The notes under the pieces: model-generated
What the model saw: only the letters and a program-made list of their open reading frames with translations
The model's database searches: none
Told to the model about the DNA's origin: nothing
NCBI RefSeq assembly: GCF_900109605.1
Contig: NZ_FOAM01000013.1
Coordinates: forward strand, 1 to 64,000
Length of the DNA: 64,000 nt
Source: Xaviernesmea oryzae
GTDB taxonomy: Bacteria > Pseudomonadota > Alphaproteobacteria > Rhizobiales > Rhizobiaceae
Direction: 5' to 3'
Made by a program: the position numbers and the translations under genes
Shown here: positions 55,259-64,000 of the stretch, one piece after another
Layout: the number at the start of each line of letters is the position of its first letter
How positions within the stretch are numbered: position 1 is the stretch's first letter

Positions 55259-56149
55259 ATGAAAGACCTCGACTGGGATCACTACCGCTGCTTTCTCATG
55301 GTGGCGAAGAAGGGTGGCTTGAGCGGCGCTGCGGCCAAGCTGGGCATGAGCGCGCCCACTCTGGGCCGGCGGATGCTGGAGCTGGAAGAGCGGCTGGGTC
55401 GTGCCCTGTTCGAGCGCAGTCAGACCGGCTATCGCCTGACCCGCCACGGGCAGGAGTTGATGGAGGAGCTTCAGGCCATGGAGGCCGTCGCCCGCAAGGT
55501 CGAGGGCTGGAAGGCCGAGGGTGAGGGAAAGGCGGTGGTTCGCATCACGCTTGGCACCTGGATTGCCCGGCTTTTGAGCAACCATATCGGCGCGCTTGTC
55601 CTCCCAGGCGAAAATATTCGCGTCGAGATGACCGTCGGTGAGGTGCGCGCCAGCCTCAACTATCGCCAGAGCGATATCGGCATCCGGGCTGTCGAGCCGG
55701 ACGAGGGCTATCTGATCGCGCGGCCGGCTGGCCGTGTCGCCTATGCGGTCTATCGTCGTCAGGATCTTGACCTTCGCGGTGCGCGCTGGATCGCAGTCGA
55801 CATGCAGACGGCCAATTCGCCCTATCTGCGCTATCCGCATGAAATGGTTCCCGATGCGATCATGGCGACCGTCAACCGCCCGCATGCGCTGCTGGATCTC
55901 GTGCGCGCGGGGGCGGGTCAGGCCCTCTTGCCCTGCGTCGTCGGCGATGCCGAGGAAGGGCTGGAGCGGGTGGGCGATCTCGTTGCCGCGCTCGCCCATC
56001 AACAATGGATCGTCACCAACAGCGAGGATCGCCACCGCCGCGCGATCCGCCTCGTCGCGCAGCGCATGGGTGCCGTTCTCGACCGCCATCGCGACCATCT
56101 GGCCGGCCGCCACCCGCGTCTTGCGCCGGCTGCCGGTGGGTCTGGCTGA
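55259..56149 (+). CDS. LysR-family transcriptional regulator
   Basis: 296-residue regulator. The winged HTH is at about 5-60 (WDHYRCFLMVAKKGGLSGAA, then AKLGMSAPTLGRRMLELEER). The effector-binding domain is at about 90-290. It stands alone, divergent from a small hypothetical gene at 55164, so target and ligand cannot be deduced. Confidence 0.92.
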   Translation: MKDLDWDHYRCFLMVAKKGGLSGAAAKLGMSAPTLGRRMLELEERLGRALFERSQTGYRLTRHGQELMEELQAMEAVARKVEGWKAEGEGKAVVRITLGTWIARLLSNHIGALVLPGENIRVEMTVGEVRASLNYRQSDIGIRAVEPDEGYLIARPAGRVAYAVYRRQDLDLRGARWIAVDMQTANSPYLRYPHEMVPDAIMATVNRPHALLDLVRAGAGQALLPCVVGDAEEGLERVGDLVAALAHQQWIVTNSEDRHRRAIRLVAQRMGAVLDRHRDHLAGRHPRLAPAAGGSG

Positions 56150-56292
56150 TACGCTGAGGGCTGGCTATCCCTACAGGATGGCCAGCCCTGGCGGCGCGTC
56201 CGAAGGATTTGATGTTTGCCACGGCCATGCGTCCGACCGGGCGCAGGATATCGATGAAGCGTGGCTTGCTGCACGTCGGCAGAAAGCGTCTC

Positions 56293-56529
56293 TCAGCCCG
56301 CCCGTGTGACGACAACGGGGATCATCAGGTCACCCCATTGCCCATCGCCGCCGTGGTGGCGGGCGGAGCGGACAAGCTCGACCGAGACGCCGGCTTCGAC
56401 CGCGCGCATGACGGAATGGTTCAGGCGGTGAAGGTCGTTGGCCAGCGCGCGGATAGCCGCCTGCTGGTCTCCGTTCATGGTGGTGGCCTGTTCCTCGGCC
56501 CGTTCCTTGACGCGGGTATGGACAGTCAT
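56293..56529 (-). CDS. Small hypothetical protein downstream of aceA
   Basis: 78-residue protein with a clear ribosome-binding site (GAGGAGA upstream of the ATG at 56529). Sequence is soluble and helical in the first 55 residues (ERAEEQATTMNGDQQAAIRA, then LANDLHRLNHSVMRAVEAG) and ends in a beta-like GDLMIPVVVTRAG. Located 161 bases after aceA on the same strand, probably cotranscribed or a follow-on unit; similar small genes follow aceA in relatives. No family name or function is evident. Confidence 0.7.
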   Translation of the reverse strand: MTVHTRVKERAEEQATTMNGDQQAAIRALANDLHRLNHSVMRAVEAGVSVELVRSARHHGGDGQWGDLMIPVVVTRAG

Positions 56530-56690
56530 GGCGTGTCTCCTCTTCTCTTGCTTTGAATTGTGCGGTTTCCTGCGGATGTCAGATGCCGTTGCGCTCTTCG
56601 CGGCTCACGCGCCAAGGCCCGACGAACAGGCCGGACCATGGCGCACCCCTTTGATTTTCCTTGGCGAAAGCCGGGGCAGGGCTCGGAGCT

Positions 56691-57980
<1,290 letters not shown>

Positions 57981-58210
57981 GATCCTGCTCCTCCTCAAGC
58001 ATCCCTGGCGCTGTCTGCCAGTGCAATTGGTCAAATGCTCTGTCGAAAGAATTACAGCGGCCCAGGATTGCAAGCGAGGGGAAACGGAAGATCTATGTCT
58101 TGAAAAGAGTTAGCCTGTCACGCGCTTGACAGGACGTCATTGTGAAGTTGTAAATCTTGTAAAGACGAGATGGTGCCGTCTGTTGTAAAGCTTCCGACAG
58201 GAGAGGGTCT
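57981..58210. promoter_or_regulatory. Shared promoter region aceA / regulator
   Basis: Divergent 230-base intergenic region. AT-rich at 58085-58190, with three direct TTGTAAA boxes at 58148, 58157 and 58183 nearest the regulator gene, and a related TTGAAAA around 58097. Confidence 0.55.
58148..58189 (+). promoter_or_regulatory. TTGTAAA direct repeats (candidate ScfR/RamB operator)
   Basis: TTGTAAA at 58148-58154, 58157-58163 and 58183-58189: the first two are 9 bases apart, the third 26 bases further. They end 22 bases before the regulator ATG, consistent with autoregulation and control of the divergent aceA. Binding is inferred from context. Confidence 0.5.
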
Positions 58211-59623
58211 ATGAGCGACGTCAAGCTGTTTGCGGGGCCACGTGTCCGCCGCATTCGCAATGGTCTTGGTCTCACCCAGACGGGAATGGCCGAAGGCCTT
58301 GGCATTTCGCCGTCCTATCTCAACCTGATCGAGCGCAACCAGCGCCCGCTGACGGTGCAGCTCCTGCTGAAGCTGGCGTCGGTCTATAAGGTCGATCTTG
58401 AGGGGTTGCGGGCCGAGGCGGGCGGCAGCGTGGCGGAGCTGAAGGCGGTCTTCGCCGATCCCCTACTGGCTGGCGAGCTGCCGGGAGATCAGGAGCTGGT
58501 GGAGATCGCCGAGGCGGCGCCGAATGCCACGGCCGGCATCGTCAGGCTCTACCGCGCCTATCGCGAGCAGGCCGAGCGGCTGCGCGATCTTTCGGGCCTC
58601 CTGTCTGGCGACGGCGCGGCTCTTGCCGCGTCCTTCGAGACGCGGCTTCCGGCTGATGCCGTGCGCGATCTCTTCGAAAGCCGCCCCAATGTCTTTCCCG
58701 AGATCGATGCGGCAGCGGAGGCCTTTCATGCGGCGCTCCAGCCGGGAGAGGAGCTGGTGGTCGGGTTGAAGGACTGGCTGCGGCGCATGCATGGCATTGC
58801 CGTGCGCAGCCTGCCTATTCATGTCATGCCCGGCCACCGCCGCCGCTATGACCGTCATTCGATGCGGCTCTTCCTGTCCGAGCGCCTGGGGCCCGAAGAC
58901 CTGCTGGAGGAGATCGCCGTGGAGGTCGCCGGGCTCGCATTTGACGAGGCGCTGGCCGCCGCGCTTGCGCGGCTGCCGCTAGAAGGGCCGGAAGCCAGAC
59001 GCATCGCCCGTCGGGTCCTGCTGCGCTATGCAGCACGGGCGCTGATCATGCCGCTGTCGGCCTTTTATGCCGCGTGCCAGCGTGCCTACTATGATCTCGA
59101 TCTGGTGCGCAGCCGCTTCTCCGTCTCTTTCCGCCAATGTGCGGAGAGAATGACGACACTGAAGCGGCAGGGCCTCCAGGCGCCCGGCTTCTTCCTGATG
59201 GAAGTGGATCAGGCAGGCAATCGGCTGCATGCGCGGGGCGCCGAAGGGTTTCCCCGCCATCGCTTTGGCGGTCACTGTCCCAAGCTCGGGCTCCACAGGG
59301 CCTTCGCGCAGCCGGGGACGCTTCTGGCCGAACGTGTCGAGATGATCGGCGGGCCCATCTATCTGACGCTGTCGCGCAGCATCGAGGGGCCGCAGGCTGG
59401 CTTTGGGGAGCTTTTGCGCCGCACCGCGCTGCTGATCGGCTGCGAAGAGGCCTCGGCCGGCGAGACGGTCTATGGTGCGGCGGCGTTGGCGCTTATCGAA
59501 GGCGGACCCGCCTGCCGCCTTTGCGAACGTCAGGGATGCCTGGCGCGCGCGCAAGCGCCGCTGATCCGTCCCCTGGGGCTCGACGAGCGTGTCACCGGCC
59601 TCAGTGCCTTTGATTTCGAATGA
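58211..59623 (+). CDS. Short-chain fatty-acyl transcriptional regulator (ScfR/RamB type)
   Basis: 470-residue XRE-family regulator. HTH at about 10-65 (RVRRIRNGLGLTQTGMAEGL, then GISPSYLNLIERNQRPLTVQ). The middle region (about 170-300) corresponds to the domain found in regulators of propionate/acetate genes, and the C-terminus carries Cys-rich CRLCERQGCLARAQ. No HEXXH motif is present, so the peptidase-like centre is not active as a metallo-protease. Divergent from aceA, so it most likely regulates the glyoxylate shunt in response to acyl-CoA. Confidence 0.88.
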   Translation: MSDVKLFAGPRVRRIRNGLGLTQTGMAEGLGISPSYLNLIERNQRPLTVQLLLKLASVYKVDLEGLRAEAGGSVAELKAVFADPLLAGELPGDQELVEIAEAAPNATAGIVRLYRAYREQAERLRDLSGLLSGDGAALAASFETRLPADAVRDLFESRPNVFPEIDAAAEAFHAALQPGEELVVGLKDWLRRMHGIAVRSLPIHVMPGHRRRYDRHSMRLFLSERLGPEDLLEEIAVEVAGLAFDEALAAALARLPLEGPEARRIARRVLLRYAARALIMPLSAFYAACQRAYYDLDLVRSRFSVSFRQCAERMTTLKRQGLQAPGFFLMEVDQAGNRLHARGAEGFPRHRFGGHCPKLGLHRAFAQPGTLLAERVEMIGGPIYLTLSRSIEGPQAGFGELLRRTALLIGCEEASAGETVYGAAALALIEGGPACRLCERQGCLARAQAPLIRPLGLDERVTGLSAFDFE

Positions 59624-59776
59624 ATATTCTGATGTTCTCCCTGAAAAGAAACGGGATTGCCAATGCAGTGCGAAAAGGCGCTCTTCGCATTGCGCAAAGC
59701 TCTTGAGCTTGCCCGGAAAGCTGCCTAGGTTCGCTTCTATCGCGCGCTCGTCCACGTCATGCCCAGGGGAACGACC

Positions 59777-60868
59777 ATGTCCGTCAAAGCCGCCCTTCTC
59801 GCCACCGTCATGGCCGCCGTTTCGGCCGGGCTTGCCCACGCGCAGGAGCGCGTCGTCAATATCTACAACTGGTCCGATTATATCGATCCGGCCATTCTGG
59901 AAGCCTTCACCAAGGAAACCGGCATCAAGACCGTCTACGACGTCTATGATTCCAACGAGATCCTGGAAAACAAGATGCTGACGGGCGGCTCAGGCTACGA
60001 CATCGTCGTGCCCACGGGCGATTTCCTCGCCCGCCAGATCGCCGCCGGCGTCTATCAGCCGCTCGACAAGTCGAAGCTCAGCAATCTCCCCAATATGTGG
60101 GACGAGATCATGAAGCGCGCCGAGAAATACGATCCCGGCAACAAATACAGCGTCCCCTATATGTGGGGCACGGACGGCATCGGCTATAATGTCAAGAAGG
60201 TCAACGAGATCCTCGGCGAGGGCAAGCGCCCGGGCCTGGAGGTGATCTTCGATCCCGCCGTCGCCGCCAAGTTCAAGGATTGCGGCATCTATGTCTTCGA
60301 CAGCCCGCGCGACGTGATCGGCGCGGCCCTGCATTATCTCGGCCTGTCTCCCGACAGCAAGAACCCGGATGATTTCGCCAAGGCCGAGGCGCTTCTGACC
60401 GCCGTCCGCCCGAATATCCGCAAGTTCCACTCCTCCGAATATATCAGCGCGCTCGCTAATGGCGATATTTGCATTGCGATGGGCTATTCCGGCGACATGC
60501 TGCAGGCGCGCAAGCGCGCCCAGGAAGCCAAGGCCGGCGTCGAGGTGGATTATTCGATCCCGAGCCAGGGCACGCAGGTCTGGATCGACTCCATGGTCAT
60601 GCCCAAGGATGCGCCCCATGCCGAGGACGCTCAAACCTTCATCAACTACATGATGCGGCCTGACGTGGCGGCAAAGGCGTCGGAATATGTGTTCTACGCC
60701 AATGCCAACAAGGCCTCGCAGGCGGTCATGAGCAAGGAGGTTCTGGAAGACCCGGCGATCTATCCGGATGCCGAGACCTTTGGCAAACTCTATACGGTCA
60801 GCGGCTGGGACGCCAAGACCCAGCGTCTGGCGACCCGGATCTGGACCAAGGTTATTACCGGCCAATAA
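59777..60868 (+). CDS. potF: Putrescine ABC transporter substrate-binding protein PotF
   Basis: 363-residue periplasmic polyamine-binding protein. The ATG at 59777 follows AGGGGAA and gives a signal peptide (SVKAALLATVMAAVSAGLAHA) with a cleavage site near residue 22. ERVVNIYNWSDYIDPAILEA is the PotD/PotF N-terminal hallmark. A hairpin (60880-60904) separates it from potG. Binds putrescine or related polyamines; exact specificity is not visible. Confidence 0.93.
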   Translation: MSVKAALLATVMAAVSAGLAHAQERVVNIYNWSDYIDPAILEAFTKETGIKTVYDVYDSNEILENKMLTGGSGYDIVVPTGDFLARQIAAGVYQPLDKSKLSNLPNMWDEIMKRAEKYDPGNKYSVPYMWGTDGIGYNVKKVNEILGEGKRPGLEVIFDPAVAAKFKDCGIYVFDSPRDVIGAALHYLGLSPDSKNPDDFAKAEALLTAVRPNIRKFHSSEYISALANGDICIAMGYSGDMLQARKRAQEAKAGVEVDYSIPSQGTQVWIDSMVMPKDAPHAEDAQTFINYMMRPDVAAKASEYVFYANANKASQAVMSKEVLEDPAIYPDAETFGKLYTVSGWDAKTQRLATRIWTKVITGQ

Positions 60869-60879
60869 GATCTCTCCTA

Positions 60880-60904
60880 AGCGCCGCCTCTCGAGGGCGG
60901 CGCT
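60880..60904 (+). terminator. Hairpin between potF and potG
   Basis: AGCGCCGCC and GGCGGCGCT form a perfect 9-bp stem with a 7-nt loop 11 bases after the potF stop, followed by TTCGC. Probably partial termination giving more potF than downstream mRNA. Confidence 0.65.
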
Positions 60905-61072
60905 TTCGCAAGTGGGATTCAACCCCGTGAGGGCTCCTGTGCGGCCCAGCGGCTTTTGGACCAGAGACGCTCGACACTGTTCGCCGAGCTGTCGATCGCT
61001 GATTTAACGCATGCCGTCATCGCGATGTCGCTGCTCTCCTTGCGCGACATGCTTGAGAGGGAACATAAAAGC

Positions 61073-62209
61073 ATGAAGTCACTCGGCATTTTCCGCCGCT
61101 CCTTCGCCCCCTGGGCGGATCCGAATGCCAAGCCCTTCATCTCCTTCCGCAACGTCACCAAGCGCTTCGGCGATTTCACCGCCGTCGACAATCTCTCGCT
61201 CGATATTTTCACGCGTGAATTCTTCGCCCTGCTCGGCGGCTCGGGCTGCGGCAAGTCCACACTCCTGCGCATGCTCGCCGGCTTCGAACAGCCGACCTCC
61301 GGCGAGATTACGCTGGACGGACAGTCACTTGCCGGCATTCCGCCCTACCGCCGGCCGGTGAACATGATGTTCCAGTCCTATGCGCTGTTTCCGCATATGA
61401 CGGTGGAGAAGAACATCGCTTTCGGTCTGAAGCAGGACGGCATGCCCAAGACCGAGATTGCCGAGCGCGTCGCCCAGATGCTGAAGCTCGTCAAGCTCGA
61501 GTCCTTTGCCGGGCGCAAGCCGCACCAGCTCTCCGGCGGCCAGCGCCAGCGCGTCGCCTTAGCCCGTTCGCTCGCGAAGCGGCCCAAGGTGCTTTTGCTC
61601 GACGAGCCACTCGGCGCGCTCGACAAGAAGCTGCGCGAGGAAACGCAGTTCGAGCTGATGGACCTGCAATATGAGCTTGGCCTGACCTTCGTCGTCGTCA
61701 CCCACGACCAGGAAGAGGCCATGACCATGTCCGACCGCATCGCGGTGATGAGCCAGGGCCGGGTCATTCAGGTGGCGACGCCGGCGGAAATTTACGAGGC
61801 GCCGAATTCGCGCTTCGTCGCCGAGTTCATCGGCGATGTGAACATGATGGAAGGCCGGGTGGCGCTGGAGAATGGCCACTCCGTGCTGAAGACCGAGGAC
61901 GGCGTCTCCGTTCCCCTGCCGGAGCCGTTGGCCGAGGGACGCGAGGTGGCGCTGGCCGTCCGGCCGGAAAAGCTCAAGGTCAGCCGTGCGGCCCCGCCCG
62001 AGGGCGCCAACCTCTATGCGGTGCGCGGCGAGATCTGGGACATCGCCTATTTCGGCGACATGACTGTCTTCCATGTGAAGCTGCCGAGCGGCAAGATCGT
62101 CAAGGCGTCCTCGCTCAATGCCACGCGTGGCGTCGAGGATCCCTTCGGCTATGACGAACAGATCTGGGTGTCCTTCGAGCCGCAGGCCGGCGTCGTGCTG
62201 AAGGGCTGA
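61073..62209 (+). CDS. potG: Putrescine ABC transporter ATP-binding protein PotG
   Basis: 378-residue ATPase. The start at 61073 is preferred (GAGAGGGAAC upstream); the frame extends upstream. Walker A GGSGCGKST at 55-63, signature LSGGQRQR at 153-160, Walker B VLLLDE at 173-178, and a C-terminal TOBE-like domain (about 290-378). Ends 5 bases before potH. Confidence 0.94.
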   Translation: MKSLGIFRRSFAPWADPNAKPFISFRNVTKRFGDFTAVDNLSLDIFTREFFALLGGSGCGKSTLLRMLAGFEQPTSGEITLDGQSLAGIPPYRRPVNMMFQSYALFPHMTVEKNIAFGLKQDGMPKTEIAERVAQMLKLVKLESFAGRKPHQLSGGQRQRVALARSLAKRPKVLLLDEPLGALDKKLREETQFELMDLQYELGLTFVVVTHDQEEAMTMSDRIAVMSQGRVIQVATPAEIYEAPNSRFVAEFIGDVNMMEGRVALENGHSVLKTEDGVSVPLPEPLAEGREVALAVRPEKLKVSRAAPPEGANLYAVRGEIWDIAYFGDMTVFHVKLPSGKIVKASSLNATRGVEDPFGYDEQIWVSFEPQAGVVLKG

Positions 62210-62214
62210 GCGCC

Positions 62215-63135
62215 ATGCAGAACGCGATCTCCGCCGTCACCCGCCGCCTGGTCATCCTCATTCCCTATGGCTGGCTTCTGTTCTTCTTCCTCATTCCCTT
62301 CCTGATCGTCCTGCGCATCTCCATGTCGACGACGGCGGTGGCCATGCCGCCATACACGCCCGTCTTCGACTGGACCGGGGGCTGGGAGAGCATTCGCGCC
62401 TCGCTGTCGCAGCTGTCTCTCGACAACTACACCTGGCTTGCCGGCGACCCGCTCTACTTCAACGCCTATATTTCCAGCCTCTTGATCGCTCTGGTTTCGA
62501 CCGCGCTCACCCTTTTGGTCGCCTATCCCATGGCCTATGGCATGGCCAAGGCCCCAACGACGATCCGCCCGACGCTGGTCATGCTGGTCATCCTGCCCTT
62601 CTGGACCAGCTTCCTCATCCGCGTCTATGCCTGGATCGGCATCCTGAAGCCGGAAGGGTTGTTCAACCAGTTCCTGCTGTCGCTCGGGCTGATCTCCGAA
62701 CCCTTGATCATCCTCAACACCAATTGGGCGATCTATATCGGCATCGTCTATTGCTATCTGCCCTTCATGGTGCTGCCGCTCTATTCGGCGCTGGAGAAGA
62801 TGGATCATAGCCTGACGGAAGCCGCGCTCGATCTCGGCTGCACGCCGATCCAGGCGTTCTGGCGCGTCACCTTTCCCTTGTCGCTGCCGGGCGTGATCGC
62901 CGGCTGCCTGCTGGTCTTCATTCCCGCCGTCGGCGAATTCGTCATTCCCGATCTGCTCGGCGGATCGGAAACGCTGATGATCGGCCGCACGCTCTGGAAC
63001 GAGTTCAACGGCAATCGCGACTGGCCGGTCTCCTCGGCGGTCGCCGTGGTCCTGCTGCTGCTGCTCGTCATCCCGATCATGCTGTTCCAGAATGCGCAGG
63101 CGCGGGCCGAGCGCGCCGAGAGGGAGGGCCGCTGA
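62215..63135 (+). CDS. potH: Putrescine ABC transporter permease PotH
   Basis: 306-residue permease with about six hydrophobic helices, of the PotB/PotH class. EAA-loop motif SLTEAALDLGCTPIQAFWRV lies near residue 205. The first helix reads LVILIPYGWLLFFFLIPFLI. Its stop overlaps the potI start by one base, consistent with coupling. Confidence 0.93.
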   Translation: MQNAISAVTRRLVILIPYGWLLFFFLIPFLIVLRISMSTTAVAMPPYTPVFDWTGGWESIRASLSQLSLDNYTWLAGDPLYFNAYISSLLIALVSTALTLLVAYPMAYGMAKAPTTIRPTLVMLVILPFWTSFLIRVYAWIGILKPEGLFNQFLLSLGLISEPLIILNTNWAIYIGIVYCYLPFMVLPLYSALEKMDHSLTEAALDLGCTPIQAFWRVTFPLSLPGVIAGCLLVFIPAVGEFVIPDLLGGSETLMIGRTLWNEFNGNRDWPVSSAVAVVLLLLLVIPIMLFQNAQARAERAEREGR

Positions 63136-63995
63136 TGGTGCGCTGGTCTCGCTTCAACATCGCCTCGATCGTCTTCGGCTTCGCCTTTCTCTATCTGCCG
63201 ATCGTTCTCCTGGTGATCTATTCCTTCAACGAGTCGCGGCTCGTCACCGTCTGGACCGGCTTCTCGACCAAATGGTACGGCACGCTTTTGACCAATCAGG
63301 CCTTGCTCGATGCGGCCTGGGTGACGCTGCGCGTCGGCCTGCTTTCGGCCAGCGCCTCGACCGTTCTCGGCACGCTCGCCGCGCTATCGCTGTCGCGCTA
63401 TCCGGATTTTCGCGGGCGGGTGCTGTTTTCCGGGATGATCTATGCGCCGCTGGTCATGCCGGAGGTGATCACCGGCCTGTCCATGCTGCTGCTCTTCGTC
63501 GCCATCGGCATCGATCGCGGTTTCTGGACGGTGACGCTGGCGCACACCACCTTCACCATGTGCTTCGTCGCAGTGGTCGTGCAGTCGCGGCTGCAGAGCT
63601 TCGACCGGTCGATCGAGGAGGCGGCGATGGATCTCGGCGCCACGCCCGTTGCCACCTTCTTTCAAGTCACGCTGCCAATCATCCTGCCGGCCGTGCTCTC
63701 CGGATGGGTGCTGGCCTTCACGCTGTCGCTCGACGATCTCGTGATTGCCTCCTTCACCTCCGGGCCCGGCGCGACCACGCTGCCGATGCGCATCTACAGC
63801 CAGGTGCGCCTCGGCGTAACGCCTGAGATCAACGCCATCTGCACCATTCTGATCGGCGTCGTCGCCTGCGGAACGCTGATCGCGGCGCTGGCCACACGCC
63901 GGCGTGAGTTGCAGCGTCAAAAGGACGAGCGCGCCGCCTTTGCCGAAAGCATGGTCCGCACGGTTGATCCGCCGCCGGCCGCCGCTGGGGGCTGA
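63135..63995 (+). CDS. potI: Putrescine ABC transporter permease PotI
   Basis: 286-residue permease of the PotC/PotI class with about six hydrophobic helices. EAA-loop motif RSIEEAAMDLGATPVATFFQ near residue 160, and WVLAFTLSLDDLVIASFTSG afterwards. The C-terminus is charged (RRRELQRQKDERAAFAESMV). Last gene of the operon seen; the stop is 5 bases before the window end, so later genes may follow. Confidence 0.93.
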   Translation: MVRWSRFNIASIVFGFAFLYLPIVLLVIYSFNESRLVTVWTGFSTKWYGTLLTNQALLDAAWVTLRVGLLSASASTVLGTLAALSLSRYPDFRGRVLFSGMIYAPLVMPEVITGLSMLLLFVAIGIDRGFWTVTLAHTTFTMCFVAVVVQSRLQSFDRSIEEAAMDLGATPVATFFQVTLPIILPAVLSGWVLAFTLSLDDLVIASFTSGPGATTLPMRIYSQVRLGVTPEINAICTILIGVVACGTLIAALATRRRELQRQKDERAAFAESMVRTVDPPPAAAGG

Positions 63996-64000
63996 GCATC

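Overview
The window is a high-GC chromosomal segment of an alphaproteobacterium of the family Rhizobiaceae (Rhizobium/Agrobacterium/Sinorhizobium relatives). This rests on the tandem complex-flagellin genes, the motB-motC-fliK-rem-flgE-flgK-flgL-flaF-flbT-flgD-fliQ-flhA-fliR order, the aglR/aglEFGAK alpha-glucoside locus followed by an edd-pgl-zwf cluster, and an aceA gene divergent from an ScfR/RamB-type regulator. No tRNA, rRNA, insertion sequence, prophage or CRISPR array was seen.

Region 1 (1-23980) is the distal half of a flagellar regulon, all on the + strand. It has five tandem flagellin genes (the first cut by the window edge), stator and motor genes (motB, motC), hook-length control (fliK), a separate lytic transglycosylase, the OmpR-type regulator rem, hook and hook-junction genes, the flagellin regulators flaF and flbT, hook cap flgD, and export-gate genes fliQ, flhA and fliR. 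A FlgJ-like rod protein follows without a muramidase domain. Four small unassigned genes are woven in; by architecture they resemble FliH, FliJ, FlgN and FliL. Flagellin leaders carry a duplicated 153-nt 5' region, and TTAA-N7-TTAA (CtrA-like) sites lie upstream of the fifth flagellin.

Region 2 (24075-32010) is a surface-polysaccharide cluster on both strands: a GT2, a GT4, a WecG/TagA-type and a DUF6492-type glycosyltransferase, a Wzx-type flippase and a GumC/Wzz-type chain-length/export protein without a kinase domain. folD follows.

Region 3 (33256-46985) is carbohydrate catabolism. The LacI-type repressor aglR is divergent from aglE-F-G-A-K (alpha-glucoside ABC import plus a GH13 alpha-glucosidase), with two CAAAGCGCTTTG operators between them. 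After a PilZ-like gene come edd, pgl and zwf on the - strand, so glucose released by AglA can feed the Entner-Doudoroff route. Unusually strong hairpins lie between and after these genes.

Region 4 (47089-64000) holds a PuuA/PuuB-like pair (putrescine gamma-glutamylation and oxidation), an HI0933-type flavoprotein, a large chemoreceptor, a LysR regulator, aceA with a small companion gene, the divergent fatty-acyl regulator with TTGTAAA direct repeats in the shared promoter, and potFGHI for putrescine uptake. The puu-like pair and potFGHI together suggest import and catabolism of putrescine. Most of the content is orderly core metabolism and motility; the least described material is the set of small flagellar genes, the structured leaders and hairpins, and a candidate 50-aa membrane protein.
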